From a virus: DNA of 24,667 bases. Under the pieces are notes generated by a model that worked only from the letters and a program-made list of their open reading frames with translations, was not told the origin of the DNA and did no database searches. This document shows, piece after piece, positions 6,308-14,706 of the stretch (position 1 is its first letter; each line of letters opens with the position of its first letter). A program made the translations under genes and the position numbers. The DNA lies in the IMG/VR virus record IMGVR_UViG_3300042472_000487, positions 1 to 24,667 of that record, one strand, 5' to 3'.

Positions 6308-7175
6308 CGTTTTCCTTCCAGCATGTGTTTTTGAATGGGCATTGCTTACATGTCTTATGTTCTGAATCCGTTACCCACGCTGGGCGCATGGGTGGGACTG
6401 ATGAATCTAGCGCCCGAACTACCGTTTCGCAAGCGCTCAGAATAGGATCAACTAATTCTTGTTGGAACTGAACCACGAACTCTTTTACTTCTTGGGTGGC
6501 TTTCCACTCATAGATAAAGACCATGGTGTCAATGCCTGTGCAGTACATATACAGCATGGCTTGACGGACGTGAGACTGGAATGGCTGGCGGATGCGCTTC
6601 CACATCTCGTCAGGTTTACCTTCAGACTCTTTAAATATGTCGTAACTCTCAAAACGAATTGTGCCAGCGCCAACACTCTTGATCTCAATAAGGAATGGCT
6701 TGTCCTTACCATTATTGACAATACCGTCAGCATGTCCAAGGATATGAAACTGTTCGTTGGTTACAGGTACTTCACGATAGATAGGACCAGGGGTTCCGCA
6801 TGACGGGCACTTTTGTGGACTCAAATCTACCCATTTGTGACTACAAATATCGTTCTTACACTGCCACGTACCGTGGAGAACGCCTGCATCACGAAGCCAC
6901 CCTTGCCACTTGGCATGGATAGCGTGACCTTCTGCAAAGACGTTCAAGCGTTGAAACGCAAACTTCTCGTCTTCTTTCTCGTAGCCCTTGATGGTGTACC
7001 AAGACGAACGAGGGCACCAGTCCTTCTTAGCGATCTCGCTTGGGTGAAGGTGTGCGGTATCTCGTGTGGATGACAAGCGCTCTTTGATTAACTGCGCCTG
7101 CACAATAGGAATGACCTTACCTTTGCTGGTAAGAGCCTTCTTATATTCCTGTAAGTGCCATGGTGTTTCAGTCAT
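6147..7175 (-). CDS. Cas4/RecB-family PD-(D/E)XK exonuclease with Fe-S cluster motif
   Basis: The 342-aa protein has the Cas4/AddB-type arrangement. C54 comes first (KKDWCPRSSW), and C276-x2-C279-x5-C285 stand near the end (TCKQCPFKNTCW); together they could hold a 4Fe-4S cluster. The nuclease core shows EGHAIHAKW (H84 region), D150 in GHADGIV, E164-I-K166 and a Q motif at Q205 (RQAMLYMY). An extra pair of Cys pairs (C106, C111, C123, C126) forms a likely zinc ribbon between C54 and the nuclease core. Phage enzymes of this kind degrade or process DNA ends for recombination. Gene order RecA, resolvase-like, Cas4-like supports that. It is not part of a CRISPR system. The last 53 codons overlap the next gene. 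Confidence 0.85.
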   Translation of the reverse strand: MTETPWHLQEYKKALTSKGKVIPIVQAQLIKERLSSTRDTAHLHPSEIAKKDWCPRSSWYTIKGYEKEDEKFAFQRLNVFAEGHAIHAKWQGWLRDAGVLHGTWQCKNDICSHKWVDLSPQKCPSCGTPGPIYREVPVTNEQFHILGHADGIVNNGKDKPFLIEIKSVGAGTIRFESYDIFKESEGKPDEMWKRIRQPFQSHVRQAMLYMYCTGIDTMVFIYEWKATQEVKEFVVQFQQELVDPILSACETVVRALDSSVPPMRPAWVTDSEHKTCKQCPFKNTCWKENDANNTATRTDDNDKLFTGQLLSEGEIQSEVHDAPKTSGRDATGTPVSGRVIRR

Positions 7176-7503
7176 CGTTTATTCCGCTCATCTCTAGAAA
7201 GTCGTCTTCAGTTAACACTACATACCTACGGTTGTTAAGGTCAAATTGCAGTACAGGAAGACGATCTTCCAATATGGCACGTTCAACTAACTCTGACAGG
7301 TCTTTGTGTTTAATAGTTATTTGTTTGGTATTGGTGGTGAACTTGTTTTCAATCAAGATATCGGCAGTGCGTACGTCATTCTTACGCAACCATCCTGAGC
7401 CTGAGCCAGCGTTCCGACTTCCTTTGTAGGACTTAGCACTTCGCTGTTCCTGTTTCTTGGATGTCTTATTAATGGCTCTGCGGTCATCACCACCAAGGAT
7501 CAT
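7168..7503 (-). CDS. PD-(D/E)XK endonuclease, putative Holliday junction resolvase
   Basis: A 111-aa protein with a basic, Ser/Lys-rich head (residues 1-30), then GSGSGWLRKNDVRTADILIENKF. D48 and E52-x-K54 fit the PD-(D/E)XK core (D43 is an alternative first acid), and the following beta-helix-beta part (ITIKHKDLSELVERAI, LPVLQFDL, RYVVLTEDD) matches the resolvase-like fold. Similar actinophage proteins are annotated as Holliday junction resolvases or endonucleases. It is coupled to recA by ATGA and overlaps the Cas4-like gene by 8 nt. Why one phage needs this and the Hjc-like enzyme at 4434-4799 is not clear; one may act on replication intermediates and the other before packaging. Confidence 0.7.
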   Translation of the reverse strand: MILGGDDRRAINKTSKKQEQRSAKSYKGSRNAGSGSGWLRKNDVRTADILIENKFTTNTKQITIKHKDLSELVERAILEDRLPVLQFDLNNRRYVVLTEDDFLEMSGINDD

Positions 7504-8516
7504 TCAAGACCAAACTTTGCAAACACTTCTTTAGTGATCTTGTCACGCAGGTCAATGTCTTCACGAACTGCTTGGAGCACTCCGTCCTTGCCCTGCCACT
7601 TCTGATCTCCATAGGAGTAGTAAGCACCTGCACGAGTAACCAACTCATATGCAATTGCAATGTTGACAACATCTTTTACAGTGTCGTACTCACCACGAGT
7701 GAAGCCAGTGGTGTCTGCAAAGTAGTAGTCAACTACAGCAACTTGCTGTGGTCGGTACGTCTTGTTCTTCATGGTACGAGCCTTGATGGTTTGACCAACA
7801 GTCTCGTCCTTGGCTTTAATCCATTCGTCACGCTTTACTTCAACACGGCAGAAGTAGTGGAAGTTCTTAGCCTTACCACCTGGGGTAGTGCGGTTGTCTC
7901 CCCACATCACACCGATCTTTTCACGCCACTGGTTGATCATGATGCCTGTGCACTGGCGCTCGTCATGAATCAGTGAGCGCTTCTGTGACTTGGATGACTT
8001 GCGGAAGAATTTACCTGTGAGGCGAGCACCAAGACCTACGGTGAACTCTTCCATCATCTTTTCTGATTCGTCACTAGGTACGAGGGCAGGGAGTGAGTCA
8101 ATCACGATCATGTCAACGGCACGGTTGTCTAGTGCCTTGATGACAAGGTCATAAACCTGTTCCATGATGTTGGACTCAACGACCCACAAACGGTCAAGGT
8201 CTACGCCAATGCTCTTGGCATAATCAGGTACGTACTCTTCAGCCGCAATCCATAGCGCTGTAAAGTCTGGGTCAAGTGCTTGGTTAGCCGCAATTGTCTT
8301 GTACGCAAGTGCAGTCTTACCCGATGACTCTTCACCAATGATTTCGCTCCACTGGTTAGCGGGCCAACCGCCACCAAGCATGAGGTCATAGGCAAGAATG
8401 CCCGTGGTGATGCGGGGCATCAACTCACGAACTGAACTGCCTTTAACGAGCGTGCCGTCTCCGTACTTCTTGTTCATCGCATTGATGATTGAATTGAGTG
8501 ATTCGTAGTCAGTCAT
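7500..8516 (-). CDS. recA: RecA-like recombinase
   Basis: The 338-residue protein is a full-length RecA core. Walker A is GEESSGKT (61-68), the catalytic Glu is in IAAEEY (about 93), and Walker B is MIVID (136-140). Loop 2 and its flanks read NQWREKIGVMWGDNRTTPGG (195-214), close to the bacterial NQIRxKIGVMFGxPETTxGG. It binds single-stranded DNA, pairs homologous strands and supports phage recombination or replication restart. The C-terminal domain is diverged and lacks the acidic tail of cellular RecA. It is flanked by the Zn-ribbon protein upstream and by nucleases downstream, with ATGA coupling to the next gene. Confidence 0.95.
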   Translation of the reverse strand: MTDYESLNSIINAMNKKYGDGTLVKGSSVRELMPRITTGILAYDLMLGGGWPANQWSEIIGEESSGKTALAYKTIAANQALDPDFTALWIAAEEYVPDYAKSIGVDLDRLWVVESNIMEQVYDLVIKALDNRAVDMIVIDSLPALVPSDESEKMMEEFTVGLGARLTGKFFRKSSKSQKRSLIHDERQCTGIMINQWREKIGVMWGDNRTTPGGKAKNFHYFCRVEVKRDEWIKAKDETVGQTIKARTMKNKTYRPQQVAVVDYYFADTTGFTRGEYDTVKDVVNIAIAYELVTRAGAYYSYGDQKWQGKDGVLQAVREDIDLRDKITKEVFAKFGLE

Positions 8517-8906
8517 TTATACTCCCCAACTTGATCCGTCGCCTTGTGAAAACCTTCCGTTCCAACCACACGAATAACAACGTGGGGCTGGCTGTGCTCC
8601 ATTGATCATACTGTTTGATCCTCGTCCTACACGGCTAAATACATAAATACTTCCGCATTCAGGACAAGTTGAGTTTCCTTCTTTACGTGCCGCTTCTCCA
8701 CCTTTCCATAAGCGAATAGCGTCACTCATGTTTAACTGGTCTGTGGGTGCACGATTAGGGTCCAATACTTCTTGGTTACCTTGTTGAACTTGTTGTTGTG
8801 GTTGCGCAACAGGGAAATTTAGAACAGGAGAAGTCGGAGGAGTTGCGTAAGTACGAGGCGCTGTTGGCTTCTCTCCTGCAATCTTTTTACTCCACCAATC
8901 ACTCAT
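8517..8906 (-). CDS. Zn-ribbon protein, 129 aa
   Basis: The first 60 residues are Pro/Gln/Thr-rich and probably disordered (PVAQPQQQVQQGNQ). A likely helix follows (MSDAIRLWKGGEAARKEG). The C-terminal part is a zinc ribbon: C81-x2-C84 (TCPECGSIY) and C109-x2-C112 (RCYSCGW). Similar proteins with a disordered head and Zn ribbon are common next to recA-like genes in actinophages. A role in binding nucleic acid or a replisome partner is plausible but not shown. It overlaps the upstream gene by 8 nt (ATGAGTGA). Confidence 0.75.
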   Translation of the reverse strand: MSDWWSKKIAGEKPTAPRTYATPPTSPVLNFPVAQPQQQVQQGNQEVLDPNRAPTDQLNMSDAIRLWKGGEAARKEGNSTCPECGSIYVFSRVGRGSNSMINGAQPAPRCYSCGWNGRFSQGDGSSWGV

Positions 8907-9252
8907 CGTCTTCTTCCTCCATCAAGTTGTCTAACATTATTAAAATTCTCTCTGAGTCCGCCAGTTTGTTAACCATCGCCATACCGAATACTGTCAATAT
9001 GGCAACAATCTCATCTTTAGGGGATACTAGTTTATCCGATTTCTCTAGTAAATCAGCAAACCAATTACCGCCTTCTATGATCTCGTTGTATATGTCAGTA
9101 GCAATAAAGACGCCCCAACGAGACAGGACATCTGCGTACTCCACTTCTCTTACATCTTCTGATGGTCTGGAGAAGCCCATAGTGCTGGCGTAATCCTGTC
9201 CATCAGGGACCGACAACATGAGATAGAAGTTACGTTGCTCTATATCTTGCAT
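8899..9252 (-). CDS. Hypothetical acidic protein, 117 aa
   Basis: Its sequence suggests a mainly helical protein with a hydrophobic helix pair (IVAILTVFGMAMVNKLADSERILIMLDNLM) and a very acidic end (EEEDDE). There are no Cys residues and no catalytic motif. The ATG overlaps the polymerase stop by one base (TAATG), so synthesis is likely coupled to the polymerase. An acidic partner protein would fit, but no family is recognised. Confidence 0.72.
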   Translation of the reverse strand: MQDIEQRNFYLMLSVPDGQDYASTMGFSRPSEDVREVEYADVLSRWGVFIATDIYNEIIEGGNWFADLLEKSDKLVSPKDEIVAILTVFGMAMVNKLADSERILIMLDNLMEEEDDE

Positions 9253-11333
9253 TACTTAGCGTCTGCCCAGTTATGTGCAACATTGCAGGACACCTTGAGA
9301 GGGACGCCACGCAGGATGACACCGTCACCCATGGCTTGAATAAAACGTGGCATGATTTCCTCCCAGGAATTCTCTGGTACTGCGGTCACGATTTCGTCAT
9401 GAACCTGCACCAGCATCCTAGTATCAGTTCCTTGTAGGGCTTTTTCAATGTCAATCATGGCAATCTTGCAGATGTCAGCCGCACTGCCCTGAACTACGGC
9501 GTTAATCGCCTGTCTCTCTGCTCTGGAGCGCTTCTCATCGTCTGGGGACTTGATATCGGGCAAACGGCGCCTGCGACCAGTCAGGGTAGTTACATAGCCT
9601 TTGGCACGGGCTTGGGACACGATATGTCGCTTCCACTGGGTCAGTCCTGCGAACTGCTCGTAGTAGCGGTTGATCATGTACTTGGCACGCTCTTCAGGGA
9701 TCCCTGTGGTGCGAGCCAGTTTCATATAACCACCGCCGTAGGCAGTAAGGAAGTTCACGCCTTTACCAATCTGACGCTCGTCACTGGTCACCTCTGATAC
9801 ATCTTTACCAAAGAGCAAGGCGGCAGCACCTGCGTGAATGTCAATGTCATTGTTAAAGATGTGGATCAACTCAGGATCTTTGGAGAACATCGCCATCACT
9901 CGTAGTTCAATTTGGTCGTAGTCAGCCACCATCAGGGTGTAACCCTTTGGAGCAATGAAAAGGCTACGGATACTGGACTCACGTGGGATGTTCTGTAGGT
10001 TCGGATTAGATGCAGACAAGCGACCTGTAGCAGTTCGGTGCAGGTTGTATGACGGGTGCAAACGACCTTTAGACAACTTAGGTAGTAACCCATCAACATA
10101 AGTTGATTTAAGTTTCTGAGTTTCGGACCACTGCAGGAGCAAAGTAAGCGCTGGGTGCTTGGACTCTAATCGCCTCAATGACTCTTCGTCTACTGATGGT
10201 GCGCCACCTTTAGTTTCTTTAAATGGTTTTAGTCCCAATCCACCTTCACGCTTCTTGTTGAACAAGAATGCTTGCTTATGCTTTGTGGAGTCAGGGTTGA
10301 AACCAACTGGTGCGTACTTAGCCAACTCCAACAGAGTGTCTCGCATCTTCCCGTCTAGTTCTGTACCCAGGATCTTCAACTGACGGTGGTCTACTGGGAT
10401 GCCTTCGTTCTCCATCTGCATGAGGACACGTAACACTGCGGAGTCTTGTTCAACCACTCGTGTTAGGTCATCATGGTGTTTCAGATAACTAGACAGGCGC
10501 TCGTAGAGCATCCATGTCCAACGGGCATCAAGGTGCACATAGCGAGCCGCAGAATCAAATGGAACTAAGTCAATGATCTTGCCCAACTTACCTTCACGGG
10601 AGTAGGCGTTGTGCTTGTCATAGTTGTGTTGAATCAAACTCTCAAGTGAGTAAGACATCAGGTTCTCATTAATGGCGTGCTGTAGAAGCATGGTGTCCCT
10701 AAACGGATTGGATGGGACTTCGTTGTAGTACTTGCTTAATGAGCGAGCGTCAAACTTGACGTTGTGCCCAACTTTAATCAAATCACTAAAAAACAATGGA
10801 CGCAGTTCCTCAAGTACGACAGAGCGAGACAGTTGCTCAGGTACAGGTAAGTATTGCGCTGGGATGTGGTAACGAGCCTTAGCGGTGGACTCTTGACCAC
10901 TCTTGAGAACTTTTCGGTAACCCTCAGGAGGGACAGTAGTACCGTCACCAATCTCTTCGGGAACCAAGATGGAGCCTCGGCTGTGCCCCATAGGGATTGC
11001 CCATGAATGACCTTTAGTAGCAATACCTAGCCAAAAGACTTCGTTACGCAAAGGATCAAGCGCAAGCATCTTGCGGTAATCGTCTTCTATTTTCTCCCGT
11101 GCTTTACGAGTGATGTCGGGAGATGGGTTCTTGAGTTTTGCGACATGCGCTTTCCATTCCTTCTCAATGTGTTCAAGAAGGTCGGGATGGCGATCAAGGA
11201 TTCCACGGGACTCAATGTCAAACGCAAAAGCCCCAACGTTTTGGATAACTGCGATGATCTCATGTAGTTCTGCGATGGTAGACACAACATGGGGCGCTGG
11301 GCGCCCCATGTCATTGTCTTTAAGTGTGATCAC
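9252..11333 (-). CDS. polA: Family A DNA polymerase with 3'-5' exonuclease
   Basis: The 693-aa enzyme copies the phage genome. The proofreading domain shows Exo I FDIES (D39, E41), Exo II HNVKFDARSL (D195) and Exo III YVHLDARW (D269). The polymerase domain shows motif A VADYDQIELRVM (D471), motif B RQIGKGVNFLTAYG (R520, K524, F528, Y532) and motif C VQVHDEIV (H645-D646-E647). The 5' nuclease domain of cellular Pol I is absent, as is usual in phage. F528 sits where E. coli Pol I has F762. An insertion of about 60 residues after Exo I (46-105) is rich in charged residues. The start is a GTG at 11333, 3 nt after the previous stop; an ATG at 11309 is an alternative and neither has a clear RBS. 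Confidence 0.95.
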   Translation of the reverse strand: MITLKDNDMGRPAPHVVSTIAELHEIIAVIQNVGAFAFDIESRGILDRHPDLLEHIEKEWKAHVAKLKNPSPDITRKAREKIEDDYRKMLALDPLRNEVFWLGIATKGHSWAIPMGHSRGSILVPEEIGDGTTVPPEGYRKVLKSGQESTAKARYHIPAQYLPVPEQLSRSVVLEELRPLFFSDLIKVGHNVKFDARSLSKYYNEVPSNPFRDTMLLQHAINENLMSYSLESLIQHNYDKHNAYSREGKLGKIIDLVPFDSAARYVHLDARWTWMLYERLSSYLKHHDDLTRVVEQDSAVLRVLMQMENEGIPVDHRQLKILGTELDGKMRDTLLELAKYAPVGFNPDSTKHKQAFLFNKKREGGLGLKPFKETKGGAPSVDEESLRRLESKHPALTLLLQWSETQKLKSTYVDGLLPKLSKGRLHPSYNLHRTATGRLSASNPNLQNIPRESSIRSLFIAPKGYTLMVADYDQIELRVMAMFSKDPELIHIFNNDIDIHAGAAALLFGKDVSEVTSDERQIGKGVNFLTAYGGGYMKLARTTGIPEERAKYMINRYYEQFAGLTQWKRHIVSQARAKGYVTTLTGRRRRLPDIKSPDDEKRSRAERQAINAVVQGSAADICKIAMIDIEKALQGTDTRMLVQVHDEIVTAVPENSWEEIMPRFIQAMGDGVILRGVPLKVSCNVAHNWADAK

Positions 11334-11336
11334 GGC

Positions 11337-12059
11337 TTATTTGTCAAAGCCGAGTTCTTCTGATGCAATTTGCATCAAGTCACGCTTAGAAGGAACCTGA
11401 ATGATTTCTTCTGTGTATGCGTTCTCCTCAAGTTCAGTGAGTTGATCGCTGGTAATCGCTGCAAGACCCCACTCTTCAAGGTCAGCCGCTTTGACCATCT
11501 GAAGCAAGGTGGACGATGTTGCGCCCTTACCTGTGCGTGAGATAGCCCAGTAGTGCTTATCAAGAGGACCTGTACGGTCGCTGTTGTGGAAGTTCTTCAA
11601 CTGGTCAATTACTCGTGGACCAATTTCCAATGAACGGAGCGCTGGCTCTTCACCTTCGGTGAGAAGTGCAACGTTGAAGTTGTGACGCTTGGACGGACGG
11701 CTACCTGCTTTGCAGAGTGGGCAGTCTTCGCCAATGCATACGAATGACTTCTGACCAGAACGCTCAAGCCAGTGCTGACCATACGAAGCGTATGGAGCAT
11801 CACCAATGAAGCGAATGATCTGAGTGTCTTCGGTCAACTTAAGACGGACGGCGTAGTTGCTGTCGCCTGTCTTTACGGAGTCAACACCGCTCCAACCACT
11901 GCGGACAACACGGCGTGCCTTTGGAGCATCGTCTTCGTCTGCAACACGGGCTGGTCGTGGCTTGGCTGTGATTTCATCGTCATCTTTTGAGATGGCTGGC
12001 TTCTTACGAACGACAGGTTGGAATTCCTGCTCGTCATCTTCAAATTCATTAAATGGCAT
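11337..12059 (-). CDS. Single-stranded DNA-binding protein
   Basis: The 240-residue protein resembles the ssDNA-binding proteins of actinophages by memory. A charged, disordered head of about 60 residues leads into a predicted OB-like part (NYAVRLKLTEDTQIIRFIGDAPYASYGQHWL). A Cys cluster follows (FVCIGEDCPLCKAG; C108, C113, C116), then a second conserved block (LRSLEIGPRVIDQLKNF, DKHYWAISRTGKG). It would coat ssDNA at the fork and during recombination. The gene sits directly before the polymerase in the operon. Its initiation site AAAGAAAAACGATG belongs to the context shared by several genes here. Unlike T4 gp32, the acidic residues lie at the N-terminus rather than the C-terminus. Confidence 0.75.
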   Translation of the reverse strand: MPFNEFEDDEQEFQPVVRKKPAISKDDDEITAKPRPARVADEDDAPKARRVVRSGWSGVDSVKTGDSNYAVRLKLTEDTQIIRFIGDAPYASYGQHWLERSGQKSFVCIGEDCPLCKAGSRPSKRHNFNVALLTEGEEPALRSLEIGPRVIDQLKNFHNSDRTGPLDKHYWAISRTGKGATSSTLLQMVKAADLEEWGLAAITSDQLTELEENAYTEEIIQVPSKRDLMQIASEELGFDK

Positions 12060-12077
12060 CGTTTTTCTTTCTGTGAG

Positions 12078-12512
12078 TTACTTTGGATAGTTTTTTGATG
12101 TGTGATTTGCAAACCCCGACCAGTCTGCTTGCGCAGTATCTAGTTTGAAGGTTTGTATTGCTTCAAGTAGAAACTCTACCTGTGTCCTGCTGTAAAGCCT
12201 CCGTCCTTTTACAGATTTGTTAGGAATCTGTGCAGTCTTCGGAGCGGGAGTACGGTAGGTGGCTTTAGGTACCCACCCTCGTGCTTCCCACATACGAATT
12301 GTTACGGGCTTTCGGTTTACAGCAATTGCTAACTGACCAATGGTAAACATTTGCATGTCTTCTCCATTGATCCGATAGACCTTGTAGCGAGCGCCGTTAA
12401 AGCGATCACTTAAATATGAATCTTGTTTCTTAGTTGATGGGCGATTCTTAGGCGCACGGGAACCTGGAAAGTCAGGCAGGTCGCCAAACATTTCAAGTGC
12501 TTTGTCGCTCAC
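12078..12512 (-). CDS. MerR-like helix-turn-helix DNA-binding protein
   Basis: A 144-aa protein with a MerR/excisionase-type winged HTH. MFTIGQLAIAVNRKPVTIRMWEARGWVPKATYRTP (about 55-89) gives the HTH and start of the wing. KGRRLYSRTQVEFLLEAIQTF (about 102-122) is the typical arginine-tyrosine wing strand and helix. The N-terminal 50 residues are polar. It starts with GTG, overlapping the upstream TGA as GTGA. Embedded between replication genes, it could regulate the operon or help the origin. It is a candidate to bind the palindrome at 18949-18982, but there is no direct evidence. Confidence 0.75.
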   Translation of the reverse strand: MSDKALEMFGDLPDFPGSRAPKNRPSTKKQDSYLSDRFNGARYKVYRINGEDMQMFTIGQLAIAVNRKPVTIRMWEARGWVPKATYRTPAPKTAQIPNKSVKGRRLYSRTQVEFLLEAIQTFKLDTAQADWSGFANHTSKNYPK

Positions 12513-12943
12513 GCTTTAAATGCCCACGTTTCTTTTTCAACATAGAACGAAGTAATGGTTTCTTCATGGTCTTTGTGTTCCCATGCAAACTTAACGAGGT
12601 TGTCCTCGTCCACAACTTCAACAACTTTCTTAATGGTGTCCCAATGACCGTTAGAGCGTGCCCACTGTTCTACAGCCATGGTGTCCAATGAACGAGAGAT
12701 ACGGCGCTCACGCTTTAATTCAAATGAGCCAACCTTCAACCACTGGTGTCCCTTGTCGTCTGTGTAACCAAACACAGTTACAGCCTCGGCAAGTTGTTTC
12801 TTCATGTCGCCTAAGCGCTTCTCAAGAATGTCAACAGTCTCTTTGGACTTCTTGAACTCTTCGGCAAGGCGCTCTAAGTGGACTTCATCAAAGTCTTTGA
12901 TGATTGATTCTTCTGCTGGTTTTTCTCGTTTTACTGATGCCAT
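12509..12943 (-). CDS. Hypothetical coiled-coil protein, 144 aa
   Basis: Residues about 18-55 form a probable coiled coil (DEVHLERLAEEFKKSKETVDILEKRLGDMKKQLAEAV). The second half holds a compact domain with many Trp residues (HQWLKVGSFELKRERRISRSL, HWDTIKKVVEVVDED, KETWAFKA). The layout of a coiled coil followed by a small beta-rich domain recalls Gam or Gp157-like phage proteins, but I see no decisive motif. The ATG has a strong site (AAGGAAAAACGATG). It lies between the SNF2-like helicase and the MerR-like gene. Confidence 0.7.
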   Translation of the reverse strand: MASVKREKPAEESIIKDFDEVHLERLAEEFKKSKETVDILEKRLGDMKKQLAEAVTVFGYTDDKGHQWLKVGSFELKRERRISRSLDTMAVEQWARSNGHWDTIKKVVEVVDEDNLVKFAWEHKDHEETITSFYVEKETWAFKA

Positions 12944-12952
12944 CGTTTTTCC

Positions 12953-14500
12953 TTACAGTTGTGATGTTGATATGAAGTCAGACAGGGTACCGATTGTTAA
13001 TTCAAACTTACCCTGACTGTCGTAATTTCCGTCAATAAAAGCCTCATTGATGCCACGCTTCTGTTGAAGCATTTCATACTGGCGTTCCTCAATTGAACCT
13101 TTCATAACGAAGGATGCAACTGTAACGTGGGGGTGTAACGAAGACAACCTGATAATGCGAGCCTCTCGCTGATCCAGTTTCCCAGCGCTCCATGGCAGGT
13201 CATAGGAGATCAGATAGTTGGCATTTGGCAAGTCCACGCCGTATCCACCAGCGTCTGAGGACAGGAATATACGGGTATGTGGGTCTGTAGCAAACTGTTG
13301 TTTGGCGGCGTCTCGTTCTTCAGCAGACATACCACCCATAAAAAGAACACTATTAGTCTGAGGTTTGAAAGCCTCTTGCAACAGTCGTAAATTCTGTTTA
13401 AAGAATGAAAAAAGAACAACTTTACTGTCAGGGTCACCCGACAGAATGTCCGTTACATACTCAATGACCGATGCCATCTTTGGCGATTTGGCAGTCTCTG
13501 ATAGCCAACCAGCCTTAAGTATCTTGTCCGCATACTGGCTTCCGTCTTTGCCTTGTGTCTCTCGGAACTTACGAGCAGAGTCGTACACAAGGGCTGGGTT
13601 GTCACACAGCATGCGCAGGATAGTTAGACGAGACATGATCTGTCCTTGTGCTTCTCCGCCACCGTCCCCGCCGTTGTAGTGGGACCACAAGTCAAAACCA
13701 CGTCCATGTGTTGCAATGGCGTTTGCTATTTCTTTAAGAAGATCTTTAGCAATTGACTCATAGGCAACTGCGCCAGCGTTATCAAAAGATACAGGTATTA
13801 CCTGATGTATAACTTTTGGCAATTGGTCTGCGATGTCTGCTCGTGTCTTACGGACCATTGACTCAGTGAGACTGTCTTGTAGTTGCTTAAGGTTTCGGTA
13901 ACGGACTGGTTTACCGTAGTGGTCACGAACAATGAATGTGCGGTCAAAGATGTCAAAACGACCTAGCACTCCCTTATCTACGAACTCCATAATAGAGAAC
14001 AATTCTTCTGGTTTGTTCTCAATAGGTTGACCTGTTAGCGCAAAGCGGTAATGGCACTTAGCACCAAGGCGCTTAAGTAACTTAGAACGCTTTGCTCTAG
14101 GGGACTTAATAATGGTTGCTTCATCTATAACCATGGCGTCAAACTTAAGTGCAAGAAACTCTTTCTCATCTTTTACCAACATCTCAGGGTTGACAATGAC
14201 ATAACGACAACGCATAGCGTTACGCCATAGTGGTGCACGGGCAGTCTTAGTACCATCAATCACAATTGCTTTTGAGTTAGTGAACTTTTTGATTTCACGA
14301 AGCCATTGAAACTTAAGTGATGAGGGAACCACTACCGCTACACGATCAATCTCTCCATCATCAAACAGGCGTTCAATGGCGGCAAGTGTTGTTGGGGTCT
14401 TACCAGCGCCCATGACCATAGCAAGCATCATCTGTCCACGATCAACCATGCGCTCCATGGCTTCCTGTTGAAACGGATAAAGGGTGCCATTAAAGGTCAT
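12953..14500 (-). CDS. SF2 helicase, SNF2/Rad54-like DNA translocase
   Basis: The 515-aa protein has the helicase motifs of the SNF2/RapA branch. Motif I is GAGKT (31-35), motif Ia VVVPSSLKFQW, motif II DEAT (126-129) followed by KSPRAKRSK, and motif III LTGQPIEN (155-162). In the C-terminal lobe are SSDAGGYGVDLPNANYLI and motif VI QREARIIR. SNF2-type enzymes track along double-stranded DNA; phage versions are thought to act in replication restart or recombination. I start at the ATG at 14500, which overlaps the upstream TGA as ATGA and has GAGG 7 nt upstream. An in-frame start at 14542 would overlap the small Cys gene by 46 nt. Confidence 0.85.
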   Translation of the reverse strand: MTFNGTLYPFQQEAMERMVDRGQMMLAMVMGAGKTPTTLAAIERLFDDGEIDRVAVVVPSSLKFQWLREIKKFTNSKAIVIDGTKTARAPLWRNAMRCRYVIVNPEMLVKDEKEFLALKFDAMVIDEATIIKSPRAKRSKLLKRLGAKCHYRFALTGQPIENKPEELFSIMEFVDKGVLGRFDIFDRTFIVRDHYGKPVRYRNLKQLQDSLTESMVRKTRADIADQLPKVIHQVIPVSFDNAGAVAYESIAKDLLKEIANAIATHGRGFDLWSHYNGGDGGGEAQGQIMSRLTILRMLCDNPALVYDSARKFRETQGKDGSQYADKILKAGWLSETAKSPKMASVIEYVTDILSGDPDSKVVLFSFFKQNLRLLQEAFKPQTNSVLFMGGMSAEERDAAKQQFATDPHTRIFLSSDAGGYGVDLPNANYLISYDLPWSAGKLDQREARIIRLSSLHPHVTVASFVMKGSIEERQYEMLQQKRGINEAFIDGNYDSQGKFELTIGTLSDFISTSQL

Positions 14501-14706
14501 GTAGAAACCTCTTGTGCTTCTATCCAAACACGAGCACCACAACGATCAGGTGTGTCGGATTGGACAACTGTGGCTGATGTGGTTCCACAGTTTGGGCATT
14601 GAATGTCTAACGAACGGTGATGTGTAGACCCTTTGTAGGTTCTATCAATAATGGCGTTAATACCTTTTTTAATGTTTTGCTGGTGGACGTGAATGATGTG
14701 TTTCAT
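14497..14706 (-). CDS. Conserved actinophage-type small Cys protein, 69 aa
   Basis: The protein starts MKHIIHVHQQNIKKG and ends with PDRCGARVWIEAQEVST. I recognise this as a small family seen in many actinophage replication operons: an MKxxIHVNQ-like head and a CGARVWIE tail. Here there is also a C-x2-C pair (QCPNCG), so three Cys may bind zinc. No function is known to me. The ATG at 14706 overlaps the primase stop (TAATG), which decides against the in-frame TTG upstream. Confidence 0.75.
   Translation of the reverse strand: MKHIIHVHQQNIKKGINAIIDRTYKGSTHHRSLDIQCPNCGTTSATVVQSDTPDRCGARVWIEAQEVST

Noticed and set aside
6147-7175. Cas4 gene as evidence of a CRISPR-Cas system
   Set aside because: Lone Cas4-like nucleases are common in phage recombination modules and no array or other cas gene is here.
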